A stretch of DNA of 40,514 nucleotides, taken from Fibrobacter sp. (GTDB taxonomy: Bacteria > Fibrobacterota > Fibrobacteria > Fibrobacterales > Fibrobacteraceae). Location: assembly GCA_031271785.1 (NCBI GenBank), contig JAISUZ010000084.1, positions 1-40,514 on the forward strand, read 5' to 3'. Below, piece after piece: positions 33,369 to 40,514 of the stretch. The position numbers were made by a program, and so were the translations under genes. The notes beneath the pieces were generated by a model that did not search any database, was not told the DNA's origin, and saw nothing but the letters and a program-made list of their open reading frames with translations. The stretch's first letter is position 1. Each line of letters opens with the position of its first letter.

Positions 33369-34796
33369 TTATTTCTCCGAAGCCGCTTCTTCGAGCATCC
33401 TTTTCACACTCTCCGCAAAGGCGCCGAGGCTCGGATCCCGCGCGCCCATTAAAAGAATCGTATCTCCCGCGCGAGCTTCTTTTACCATTTCGCGCGCGCA
33501 AGCATCCCGGTCTTCAATGTAAAACGCGAGTCCGCCCTCCTGATTGACATCGGCAGCGAGATCTGCGGCGGAAATATCCTGATTTGCAGAACCGCCCGCG
33601 TAATAAATTTTACTGAAATAAAGGCGGTCTTTTTTCTCCGGAACACCGGAAAAATGAAGAGATTCCAAAAACGATTTCTTAAAATCAAAGCGAAGGAATT
33701 TGGCAGGTCCAAAACCGTGAGGCTGAAACCACGCAAACACGCGCCCGGATGTGAAAGAGCGCACGCTTTCAATACTCGCGGCGATTTTTGCCGGATTATG
33801 CGCAAAGTCGTCCATCAGGTGAACCCCGGCAAAAGTCCCTAAAAACATTTGCCGGCGGAATACGCCTGCAAATGTTTTCAGAGCGGCGGCGCACACACGG
33901 AGAGAAACGCCCGCCTGCAAAGCGCACGCCGTCGCCGCGAGAGCGTTCTCCATATTATACTTTCCGGGAAAAGGAAGTTCAAACCGCACCAGTTCCCCGC
34001 GGTGGCGCACCCGAAAACGAATCCCTATGCCGGCGCTTTCAAAATCAAGCCCCTGCACACCGCAATAACTTTCCGTACCGAAGTCAAACTCGCGCCCTCT
34101 GCTGAACGCTTTGGAAAGCGGGTGCGCATCATTTACAATTAAAATTTTGCCGCGGCTTTCCAGATTCCGCGCAAACTCCGCAAAAATATTTTGAAGCTCC
34201 GCAATTTCTTTATGATCTTTATCAATATTCAAAATAAGCCCGATTTCGGGTTTATAACGCACGAGCGTTCCGTCACTCTCATCGGCTTCTACCACAAGCC
34301 ATTCCCCGTTCCCCGCAAACGCATTTCCGATCATCCCCTGACTCTCAAGACTTACCAAACTTGCTCCCGTCATGAGCGAAGGAGAAAGCCCGGCCTCGGT
34401 TAAAATATGGAAAATCATGGCGGTCACGGTACTTTTTCCGCTCGTGCCGCTCACCGCAATCGTTTTCGTATGGTTCGAAATCGCCGCAAGCATTTCACTG
34501 CGGTGCCACACGGGAACGCCGAGTTCTTTTGCCTTTTTTAAATCCGGATTGGTTTCTTCGATCGCCGTACTGATTACCACCGCCGAGAGACCCGCATGAA
34601 TCCCGCTCCCGTCCTGCGTAAAGCATTGAATACCGAGCTGTTCAAGTTGCGCTTTAATCCGCGGAGAATCCTCTCCGAATTGGCGGTCGGAACCGCTCAC
34701 CGAAAATCCTTTTCCGGCCAAATACTGCGCAATCGCGCTCATACCCACGCCGGCAATACCGATAAAAAAATAAGACTGCGAAGGCTCTAAATTCAC
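33369..34796 (-). CDS. MurC-like Mur ligase (UDP-N-acetylmuramate-alanine ligase family)
   Basis: This 475-residue protein has the three Mur ligase domains. An N-terminal UDP-binding fold opens with YFFIGIAGVGMSAIAQYLAGKG as in MurC. The central ATPase has GTSGKST (residues 117-123) where canonical MurC has GTHGKTT, followed by VVEADESDGTLV and NIDKDHKE. The C-terminal domain has DDFAHNPAKI where MurC normally has DDYGHHP. It could be the organism's divergent MurC, or a MurC paralog acting on a related substrate (an Mpl-like role). It is the last gene of a five-gene operon, 14 bases after the pseudouridine synthase gene. No other mur genes are nearby. Confidence 0.8.
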   Translation of the reverse strand: MNLEPSQSYFFIGIAGVGMSAIAQYLAGKGFSVSGSDRQFGEDSPRIKAQLEQLGIQCFTQDGSGIHAGLSAVVISTAIEETNPDLKKAKELGVPVWHRSEMLAAISNHTKTIAVSGTSGKSTVTAMIFHILTEAGLSPSLMTGASLVSLESQGMIGNAFAGNGEWLVVEADESDGTLVRYKPEIGLILNIDKDHKEIAELQNIFAEFARNLESRGKILIVNDAHPLSKAFSRGREFDFGTESYCGVQGLDFESAGIGIRFRVRHRGELVRFELPFPGKYNMENALAATACALQAGVSLRVCAAALKTFAGVFRRQMFLGTFAGVHLMDDFAHNPAKIAASIESVRSFTSGRVFAWFQPHGFGPAKFLRFDFKKSFLESLHFSGVPEKKDRLYFSKIYYAGGSANQDISAADLAADVNQEGGLAFYIEDRDACAREMVKEARAGDTILLMGARDPSLGAFAESVKRMLEEAASEK

Positions 34797-34810
34797 GAGG
34801 TTCTCCCGGA

Positions 34811-36058
34811 TTATTCCATAGTCGGTTCGTGACCGGGAAGCACGATTTTATCCGGATCTTCCCCGCGTTTAATCGCTTCCCGCACCGCTTTTTTAAGCAT
34901 TTTTTCCTGTTCCAATTCTTTTTTCCGGGCGAGGCGCTCTTTCTTTTTGACAAACCGTTCCGCCCGCGTTAAGCGTTCTTTACGGGGAACCATCTCCTCA
35001 AGCGAAATCATCTCCTCTTCTTCCTCCGGTTCTTCATAACGCATTTTAGCATCGTAACTTTTGAAGAAAACCATTTCCGCATCCGGAATTTCCGAAGCGT
35101 AACCCGCGCGCAAAAAGTCGAGAGCCTTTTGAAACACCGGTTCGTGAGGCACTTCAAACGCGAGACGTTTTCCGGTACGCGGGTGAATCAGTTCGATTTT
35201 TACCGCCTGCAAATACTGAGAAGGATTCATTTCAAGAAGCGTAGCCGCCCCGTCGCGAATCAGCGGCGGTACGCGCTGAAGACACGTTTCCCGGCCGTCA
35301 TACTGCGCGTCCCCTACCACCGGGTTTCCCATGTAACGCATATGCACGCGAATCTGGTGCGTGCGCCCGGTTTCGAGCTTGAGGCGGACAAGAGAACAAA
35401 ACTGAAAGGTTTCTTTCACCTGAAAATGCGTGCGCGCTTCTTTTCCGCCGGAAACCACATTCATCTTTAACCGGTTTCGCGGATCACGCGCCATAGGCGC
35501 GTCCACAAGCCCTTCCAAATCCCGGGGGATTCCCCAGACAAGCGCGTGATAAACTCTCGAAAGCGAACGCGTTTCAAGTTGCGCCGCCAAATGACGATGC
35601 GAAAAATCATTTTTAGCCACCACCATCAAGCCCGCCGTATCTTTATCCAAACGATGCACGATTCCCGGGCGGAGCGCGCCGTTCACCGAAGAAAGATTTT
35701 CCTTAAAATGGTGAAGAAGTCCGGCGGCAAGCGTACCCCGGTGAACACCGTTTCCCGGGTGCACCACTAAATTCCGAGGCTTGTTCAGCACCACCATATC
35801 GTCGTCTTCATAAACAATATCGAGCGGAATCGCTTCGGGTTCCAGCGCAGAAGCCTCTTTTTGCGGAAGGGAAAGAATCTCAAACTCCATCCCTTCTTCA
35901 ACCTTCAAATTTTTAGAAACCGCTTTCCCGAGTAAAAAAACCTGCGCGGCGGAAATCAGTTTTTGAATGTCGGTTCTCGAAAAATCCTGCAGCTTTTCCT
36001 GTAAAAACTTATCAATCCGTTTTCCGGCATCGGCAGCTTCCGCCTTAATTTTCGTCAT
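34811..36058 (-). CDS. rluD: RluD-type 23S rRNA pseudouridine synthase with charged C-terminal extension
   Basis: This 415-residue RluA-family enzyme has an S4 RNA-binding domain (about 12-60) and a catalytic core with HRLDKDTAGLMV, catalytic Asp138, and the GRTHQIRVHM motif near 235. RluD is normally about 320-330 residues. Here roughly 90 extra residues form a strongly charged tail, first acidic (EEPEEEEEMISLEE) then basic (KKERLARKKELEQEKMLKK), that could bind RNA or ribosomes. The start overlaps lspA by 14 bases. The RluD subtype rests on the S4 domain and the lspA neighbourhood, as in many bacteria. Confidence 0.88.
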   Translation of the reverse strand: MTKIKAEAADAGKRIDKFLQEKLQDFSRTDIQKLISAAQVFLLGKAVSKNLKVEEGMEFEILSLPQKEASALEPEAIPLDIVYEDDDMVVLNKPRNLVVHPGNGVHRGTLAAGLLHHFKENLSSVNGALRPGIVHRLDKDTAGLMVVAKNDFSHRHLAAQLETRSLSRVYHALVWGIPRDLEGLVDAPMARDPRNRLKMNVVSGGKEARTHFQVKETFQFCSLVRLKLETGRTHQIRVHMRYMGNPVVGDAQYDGRETCLQRVPPLIRDGAATLLEMNPSQYLQAVKIELIHPRTGKRLAFEVPHEPVFQKALDFLRAGYASEIPDAEMVFFKSYDAKMRYEEPEEEEEMISLEEMVPRKERLTRAERFVKKKERLARKKELEQEKMLKKAVREAIKRGEDPDKIVLPGHEPTME

Positions 36059-36611
36059 TCGTTTTCTTCTCTTTTTTCCGGTGAACCGATTTCAAAATGA
36101 ACGGCGAAAGAAACACGCAAATCACGCTCACCGTAACAAAACTGTCCGCCACATTAAACGTGGGAAACCGCGTCATGATAAAATCGGGAAAATCCGAATC
36201 GATAAAATCAACGACTTTTCCAAGACGCATCCGGTCGATAAAATTCCCGCACGCGCCGGAAATAATACCCGCAATCCCAAGGCGCGTGAGCCAGTCTTCT
36301 TTATTCGCGGAACGGTAAATCCAAAACAGCACGGCAAGCGCAACGATCGAAAGCACCAGGAAAAAGACCGTGGGAGAAAGAAACGGGATCAAGTCTTGCG
36401 GCCGGCTGCTGAAAGCGGCGCCCTCATTGTAAACCAACTGAAAACGGAGAAAATTCCCGAGAGCGGGAATAATCTCACCGTTCGGGTGACCCAAACTATC
36501 GGTAAAACGGGAAACCGCCCAAAATTTCGTCAATTGGTCGAGGAGAATCCCGCCCACGCCAAAAGCGATATGAAAGCGGAAATCATTCAAAACAGAAATG
36601 CATTTTTTCAT
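36045..36611 (-). CDS. lspA: Lipoprotein signal peptidase (LspA)
   Basis: LspA removes the signal peptide of prolipoproteins in the inner membrane, and would act on the Wza-, MltD- and LptE-like lipoproteins of this window. The 188-residue protein has four membrane spans and both catalytic aspartates: Asp126 in GNFIDR and Asp156 in FNVADS. The conserved NEGAAF (62-67) is also present. It is slightly longer than usual (about 160-170), with a short N-terminal extension and a basic C-terminal tail. It overlaps the squalene synthase gene (ATGA) and the rluD gene, so it is translationally coupled on both sides. Confidence 0.94.
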   Translation of the reverse strand: MKKCISVLNDFRFHIAFGVGGILLDQLTKFWAVSRFTDSLGHPNGEIIPALGNFLRFQLVYNEGAAFSSRPQDLIPFLSPTVFFLVLSIVALAVLFWIYRSANKEDWLTRLGIAGIISGACGNFIDRMRLGKVVDFIDSDFPDFIMTRFPTFNVADSFVTVSVICVFLSPFILKSVHRKKEKKTNDEN

Positions 36612-37657
36612 GCGCGCATCCTCAGAAATTCCCGGCGGAGCCAGGAATCGGAATAAAAATGAAGCATCGTTTTTCTAATAATTTTCTTCACGGCTACACG
36701 GGAAATCTTCAGTTTTTGTTCGGAAAGGAAAAGGTTTTCACCCTTCCCGATCACTCTCAAATTTTCTGCCGCCATAAAAAGAGGCCAAAGGCAAAACAAA
36801 CGAATCCGGGCGTATCGCCGCGGAATCCGGAGCGTATAATCGAGAGCGTCTTTGAGATGCCCCCACGCCTTTTGAATCAGCGCGTCCATCACCTTGCCTT
36901 TCTTTTCTATGGGAACACCGGGCGAAAATAAATCCGGAGAATGCGGAATCCCAAATTCCCGGCAAAGAGCTTCCGGAACAAAACAAACTTTCCGCGAAGC
37001 ATCTTCGTGAATATCCTTGATAATGTTCGTCACCTGAAGCGAAAGCCCGAAACTCACATCCAGTTTTCTCATCGCCGCCGCGCGTTCTTCCGAAATCGCC
37101 GGGGCGCTTACGATAAAAAGTTCGGTCAATAATTTTCCGACAATGCCCGCGACATAATAACAGTAATCATCCAACTCGGCGACCGTTTCGAGCGTGAACC
37201 AGCCTTTCGCAAGGCGCGCCTCCTGCTTCAGCGCATACTTAGCCATTCCGCCGCACATCTCCTGAACCACATTCGAAACCGGTCTCACATATTTGAGAGG
37301 CAGCAGCGGAAGCAACGAAACCACCGTTTCCGTATTCACGCAAAGTTCGTAATTCGGATCTGCCGAAGTGCGCCAACTCTCCGGAAGCGCGTTCAGAAAA
37401 TCGCGGAGCGCGGTTTCATGATAACCGCCGTCTTTAAAAACACCGGCAAAAAGCCCGAGAAGCGCCTCTTTTTGCAAAGCGGGCAAAACAGGATCGTCTT
37501 CCACCGTATCTGCAATCCGCAAATACAGATAAGCGAGAAGCACCGCTTTCTTAAGATCACCCGAAAGCACATTGATATTGAGCGCGAAAGTCCGCGACAC
37601 CAAAAGAAGCATTTTGTCTGCGTAAGCGAAATTTTCCTTAGAGCGAACCGGATTCAT
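36608..37657 (-). CDS. Squalene/phytoene synthase family protein
   Basis: This 349-residue trans-isoprenoid head-to-head synthase has both Asp-rich motifs: RIADTVEDD (47-55) and NIIKDIHEDASR (211-222). YCYYVAGIVGKLLTELF near 165-181 resembles squalene synthase more than phytoene synthase. The expected reaction is coupling of two farnesyl or geranylgeranyl diphosphates with loss of pyrophosphate. No squalene-hopene cyclase, desaturase or other terpenoid gene is in the window, so the product is unknown. GAGGAAGAGG precedes the ATG. It overlaps the upstream membrane-protein gene by 20 bases and lspA by four. Confidence 0.85.
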   Translation of the reverse strand: MNPVRSKENFAYADKMLLLVSRTFALNINVLSGDLKKAVLLAYLYLRIADTVEDDPVLPALQKEALLGLFAGVFKDGGYHETALRDFLNALPESWRTSADPNYELCVNTETVVSLLPLLPLKYVRPVSNVVQEMCGGMAKYALKQEARLAKGWFTLETVAELDDYCYYVAGIVGKLLTELFIVSAPAISEERAAAMRKLDVSFGLSLQVTNIIKDIHEDASRKVCFVPEALCREFGIPHSPDLFSPGVPIEKKGKVMDALIQKAWGHLKDALDYTLRIPRRYARIRLFCLWPLFMAAENLRVIGKGENLFLSEQKLKISRVAVKKIIRKTMLHFYSDSWLRREFLRMRA

Positions 37658-38228
37658 TTTTTTCCTCTTCCTCGCTCCATTCTTCTTCTCTTACTTTTCC
37701 GGAAACAGCCATAGCTTTCACATACTTTAAAAAACGATGCCGCTTATCGGCCTTTAACAACAAATAATTAAACTTCCATGTCGTTCGGTTTTTCAGTTCC
37801 GTTTCGGAAAACGCATGCTCGTAGTCCTTAGCCAATTGACCATTCAGAAAGTAATAACAATCGACTTCGAGGTTCGGCACATAAGCCACGGATTTACGGA
37901 ACAGAAACCAAGCGAGAAAAGCAAACGGAAGCGCCAAAAACGGTGCCACGGGAGCGATTTGAGAAATATTATGCCAAAGAGAAATCACGGCGGAACAAAC
38001 CGCAAGCAAGACAATAAAGACAGTCCCCACGCGGGTCCAATTTTGCCTGACGCTGCTTTCCTTCCACCACAGGGGGATATACATCCAGGATTTCCCTTTT
38101 TTGATCCTTTTTTTCAATTCCAAAGGATACGCAACGTATCTGGACCAGAAAAAAAGTCCGAACCAGAAGATGAGGGTCACACCGAAATAACCGACCCACC
38201 GAAGAATAATACCTTGTTCATGCGTCAT
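37638..38228 (-). CDS. Hypothetical membrane protein
   Basis: This 196-residue protein has about four membrane segments: 10-30, 66-86, and a longer stretch 92-112 that may form two. KKRIKKGKSWMYIP between the first two is basic and likely cytoplasmic. A soluble C-terminal domain (about 115-196) ends in a highly acidic tail (VREEEWSEEEEKNESGSL). The family was not recognised. It is the first gene of the five-gene minus-strand operon and is divergent from dnaA across 64 bases. A link to isoprenoid or envelope work is only suggested by its overlap with the synthase gene. Confidence 0.65.
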   Translation of the reverse strand: MTHEQGIILRWVGYFGVTLIFWFGLFFWSRYVAYPLELKKRIKKGKSWMYIPLWWKESSVRQNWTRVGTVFIVLLAVCSAVISLWHNISQIAPVAPFLALPFAFLAWFLFRKSVAYVPNLEVDCYYFLNGQLAKDYEHAFSETELKNRTTWKFNYLLLKADKRHRFLKYVKAMAVSGKVREEEWSEEEEKNESGSL

Positions 38229-38292
38229 GATGGCTCAATAATAATTAAATTGTTCACTTTAATGGTTTTGGACTTTCAGTTTAGGAAAGAGT

Positions 38293-39606
38293 ATGCTCCT
38301 TCAATGGGAAAAATGTTTAGGACTTTTGCGCGGTAAGGTTTCTGAGAGCGTCTTCACGGAGTTCGGCGATTTAAAAATTTCCTCGTGCGCAGGTAACCGC
38401 TGTCTCATAATTGTTCCTCACGGAAAAGATCCGAAGGCCGTGCTTCCTTACAAACCGTTATTCGAACTTTCATGGCAGGAAGCCAACGGAAGTAAGGTGG
38501 AATTTGATTTTCAGCGGCTCCCGGAAACCCCGCAGAATTCCGCCGCCAAACCGAGCTTCATCGAAGGCTTTACCCCAAGTGTCAAACTCTCCCCCGATTA
38601 CCGTTTCGATAATTTCGTGGTGGGCGATAAATCGCAGCTCGCATTCAGCGCTGCCTTTGCCGTCGCCGAAAACCCAAACGGCAACAAATACAACCCGCTA
38701 TTTATTTACGGCGCCTCCGGGCTCGGAAAAACACATCTCCTCCAAGCCATCGGAAACTTTGTGCTGGAAGAAGACGCCAATAAACGCGTACGCTACGTCA
38801 CCGCTTTTGATTTTCAGCAGGAATATGTGAACAGTCTCCGGGCGCAGCGCGCGAACGAAATGTCCGCCTACTACCGCGAAGAAGTTGATGTCCTTTTGAT
38901 TGACGACATCCAGCACTGGAGCGGCAAAGACGAAACGCAAAACGAATTCTTCCATATATTTAACGCGCTTCACCAAGCCGGAAAACAAGTCGTACTCACC
39001 TCCGACGCACCGGCATCCGAAGTAAAAAGTCTCTCCGACCGCCTTGTGAGCCGCTTCTCGTGGGGGCTCACCGTCGATATCCAACCGCCGAATGTGGAAA
39101 CGCGCGAAGCGATCCTCCGAAAAAAAGCGGAAAGCAATCACCTGGACATCAGCGACGATGTGATCGTGTTCCTCGCAGAAAGTATTGAGAGTAATGTTCG
39201 TTTGCTTGAAGGCGCCATATTAAAACTCATGGTGCAATCAAGCGTATCGCAGCAAGACATCGACCTCAACATCGCAAAACGTGTGGTCGCCGAAATGATC
39301 CCGACCATCAAACGCCATGTAAACAAAGACTCCATTATTCATGCGGTCTGCAATCATTTTGAAGTCTCCGAAGATAAACTTTTGGAATCCGGCCGCGGCA
39401 CCAAAGAAGTCGCTCATGCGCGCCAAATCGCCATGTTCCTCATGAAAAAATTCACCACCCTGAGTTTGAAAAGCATCGGGATCCGGTTCGGCGGCAGAGA
39501 CCACTCCACCGTAGTTCACGCCATCAAGACCGTCGAAAAAGAAATTCAGAACGACCCGGCTTTTGCAAGAACCATCGACACGCTGAAAAGCGCGATCCAC
39601 GATTAA
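38293..39606 (+). CDS. dnaA: Chromosomal replication initiator DnaA
   Basis: This 437-residue AAA+ initiator has Walker A GASGLGKT (140-147), Walker B LLIDDIQ (201-207), a sensor/arginine region (LVSRFSWGLTVDIQPPNVETREAIL) and a C-terminal helix-turn-helix with the DnaA signature GGRDHSTVVHAIK near 399-411. Domain I (about 1-75) is divergent and the linker short. AGGA precedes the ATG. dnaN, recF or rpmH do not follow: the next gene is a convergent lipoprotein gene, so the classic dnaA-dnaN cluster is absent. It could be the sole DnaA or a second copy; the intact signature favours a functional initiator. Confidence 0.92.
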   Translation: MLLQWEKCLGLLRGKVSESVFTEFGDLKISSCAGNRCLIIVPHGKDPKAVLPYKPLFELSWQEANGSKVEFDFQRLPETPQNSAAKPSFIEGFTPSVKLSPDYRFDNFVVGDKSQLAFSAAFAVAENPNGNKYNPLFIYGASGLGKTHLLQAIGNFVLEEDANKRVRYVTAFDFQQEYVNSLRAQRANEMSAYYREEVDVLLIDDIQHWSGKDETQNEFFHIFNALHQAGKQVVLTSDAPASEVKSLSDRLVSRFSWGLTVDIQPPNVETREAILRKKAESNHLDISDDVIVFLAESIESNVRLLEGAILKLMVQSSVSQQDIDLNIAKRVVAEMIPTIKRHVNKDSIIHAVCNHFEVSEDKLLESGRGTKEVAHARQIAMFLMKKFTTLSLKSIGIRFGGRDHSTVVHAIKTVEKEIQNDPAFARTIDTLKSAIHD

Positions 39607-39618
39607 GGCGTATTCAAC

Positions 39619-40116
39619 TCACCACTTCGCGAGCGCGTTCGTAATAATTAATTCCTGCAATCTCTCCACCGCCCGGGCTTGCCCGTGGCGGTCTTCCGTT
39701 TCATTAGCGAGAACATCGTACACGCCGTCCGCCGACAAATTTTTCCCTTCATAAATCATGCGGTCGCGCACATTATCATAAAAACGGACGTTCACCCGCA
39801 TCGTCACGCGGTAAGTCTCCACCAAGTCGCTTGCGCTGTAATTCTCGGGACGGTTCGTATAACTTAATAAGGTAATCTCGAAATCCGCATTCGCGTTTTC
39901 ATTCACCATCCGCACCGAACTCGCGTTCTTCCGGAAAAGTTCCACAATCCCGTCGCGCAGCACGTTCGCAAGCACCGGATCAAGCGTCTTATTGTCCACT
40001 TCGTAAATCTTCACGGTTTTGATATAGCTCGGGAGCGTACTCGCCGTAAAACTGTAACACCCGGAAAGCACCAACACCACAAAAGAAACCAAAAACAGAA
40101 AACTCTTTTTCATCAT
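39619..40116 (-). CDS. lptE: LptE-like LPS assembly lipoprotein
   Basis: This 165-residue protein has a lipoprotein signal ending in LSGC (Cys20), followed by YSFTASTLPSYIKTVKIYEVDNKTLDP, the typical opening of the LptE/LPS-assembly lipoprotein family in the Bacteroidetes-Fibrobacter group. The alternating-strand region ADFEITLLSYTNRPENYSASDLVETYRVTMRVNVRFYD also fits. It should plug the LptD barrel in the outer membrane during lipopolysaccharide insertion. It converges on dnaA with a 12-base gap. Assignment is by pattern, as LptE sequences diverge strongly. Confidence 0.8.
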   Translation of the reverse strand: MMKKSFLFLVSFVVLVLSGCYSFTASTLPSYIKTVKIYEVDNKTLDPVLANVLRDGIVELFRKNASSVRMVNENANADFEITLLSYTNRPENYSASDLVETYRVTMRVNVRFYDNVRDRMIYEGKNLSADGVYDVLANETEDRHGQARAVERLQELIITNALAKW

Positions 40117-40245
40117 GCACCAAAACTACATATTTCTCTGTTTTATTATGAACCAAATACCGGTAAAATAACACCGGGTATCCAATAAACACGGGATTTC
40201 AATTTATACCGAGAATTTTTAAACACAAAATGCGACAAAGAGTTT

Positions 40246-40394
40246 GGGCGTGCCCCGGCGCATCCACCGTCACCGTGATCTTGAATACGCCATACGGAAT
40301 CCCGTCATTCTGATGCGCCGGGTCGGCGCGGCTACGGGCTACCCTCCGGTCGGTGCTTTGCACCGGCTTCGCCGCCCTCCGCCTGCCTCACGCG
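40246..40394. repeat. GGGCGTGCCCC repeat, copy 3
   Basis: The element begins GGGCGTGCCCCGGCG (40246) and ends CCTCCGCCTGCCTCACGCG (40394). CCGGCGCATC (40255-40264) pairs perfectly with GATGCGCCGG (40312-40321). GGTGC-TTT-GCACC and GGC-TTC-GCC hairpins lie in the right half. The preceding gap 40117-40245 holds no feature that I can support beyond the presumed lptE promoter. Confidence 0.75.
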
Positions 40395-40399
40395 AAGAA

Positions 40400-40481
40400 A
40401 AGGCATTCGTATATGCCTCCAAAAACATTGTCAGCACGCAAGCGTATTGACGTTGTTTTTTACCGCATATACAAATGCCTT
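40400..40481. repeat. Short palindromic cassette next to repeat copy 3
   Basis: The left arm AAGGCATTCGTATATGCC (40400-40417) is identical to that at 31931, and GCATATACAAATGCCTT (40465-40481) is its partner with one mismatch. Relative to the 31931-32051 cassette the central 50 bases holding the AGACTT hairpin are missing and a short AAAACATTGT segment is added. Both share the sequence GCACGCAAGCGTATTGACG. Confidence 0.65.
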
Positions 40482-40514
40482 GAAAATGTAAAATACCACT
40501 CCCGCGCGATTCCA

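Noticed and set aside
38229-38292. Replication origin next to dnaA
   Set aside because: Only one weak DnaA-box-like site and no AT-rich 13-mers cluster; the gap is 64 bases.

Overview
The window looks like a housekeeping stretch of a Gram-negative bacterium of the Fibrobacter lineage. The Gram-negative envelope is shown by an LptE-like lipoprotein, a Wza-type outer-membrane exporter, LspA and several lipobox signals. The Fibrobacter assignment is inference. It rests on a near-match to the F. succinogenes LexA box upstream of uvrA, a FIST-like mix of FabV and meso-DAP dehydrogenase genes, a SUMF1-domain secreted protein of a type common in Fibrobacter, and an Rpn-type PD-(D/E)XK transposase. 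No rRNA, tRNA, CRISPR or complete insertion sequence was found.

Layout. 1-6774: a complete tryptophan operon, trpL-trpE-trpGD-trpCF-trpB-trpA, with a Trp-codon leader peptide and a textbook attenuator. 6781-8885: a structured repeat, then a membrane metalloprotease and an RlmL-type rRNA methylase on the minus strand. 8952-10232: an MgtC/DUF4010 membrane protein. 10360-16273: a polysaccharide export unit (Wza lipoprotein, Wzc-like tyrosine kinase), two very small genes, and an MltD-type lytic transglycosylase with five LysM domains. 16421-20588: an acyl-CoA ligase-FabF-FabV lipid operon. 20596-23588: repeat-rich gaps around ddh and ychF. 23591-31664: minus-strand genes for a small membrane protein, a SUMF1-domain protein and a double-length UvrA. 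31665-33329: an accessory pocket with repeats, a possible structured RNA and an Rpn nuclease gene. 33369-38228: a tight five-gene minus-strand operon (membrane protein, squalene/phytoene synthase, lspA, rluD-type synthase, MurC-like ligase). 38293-40116: dnaA and an LptE-like lipoprotein. The window ends in another repeat copy.

The most interesting signals are: (1) the trp attenuator, on an operon whose gene order and both fusions equal those of enteric bacteria; (2) two families of intergenic repeats whose stems keep pairing through compensatory changes, so they look like structured RNA or DNA hairpins rather than decayed sequence; (3) a tandem 1760-residue UvrA behind a promoter whose -35 box is covered by a candidate LexA site; and (4) a hairpin-dense 190-base stretch ahead of the Rpn gene. 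Gene starts were moved inward from the longest reading frame where a ribosome binding site or family alignment favoured it (trpCF, trpA, mltD, ddh, ychF, rpn and the 66-residue acidic gene).
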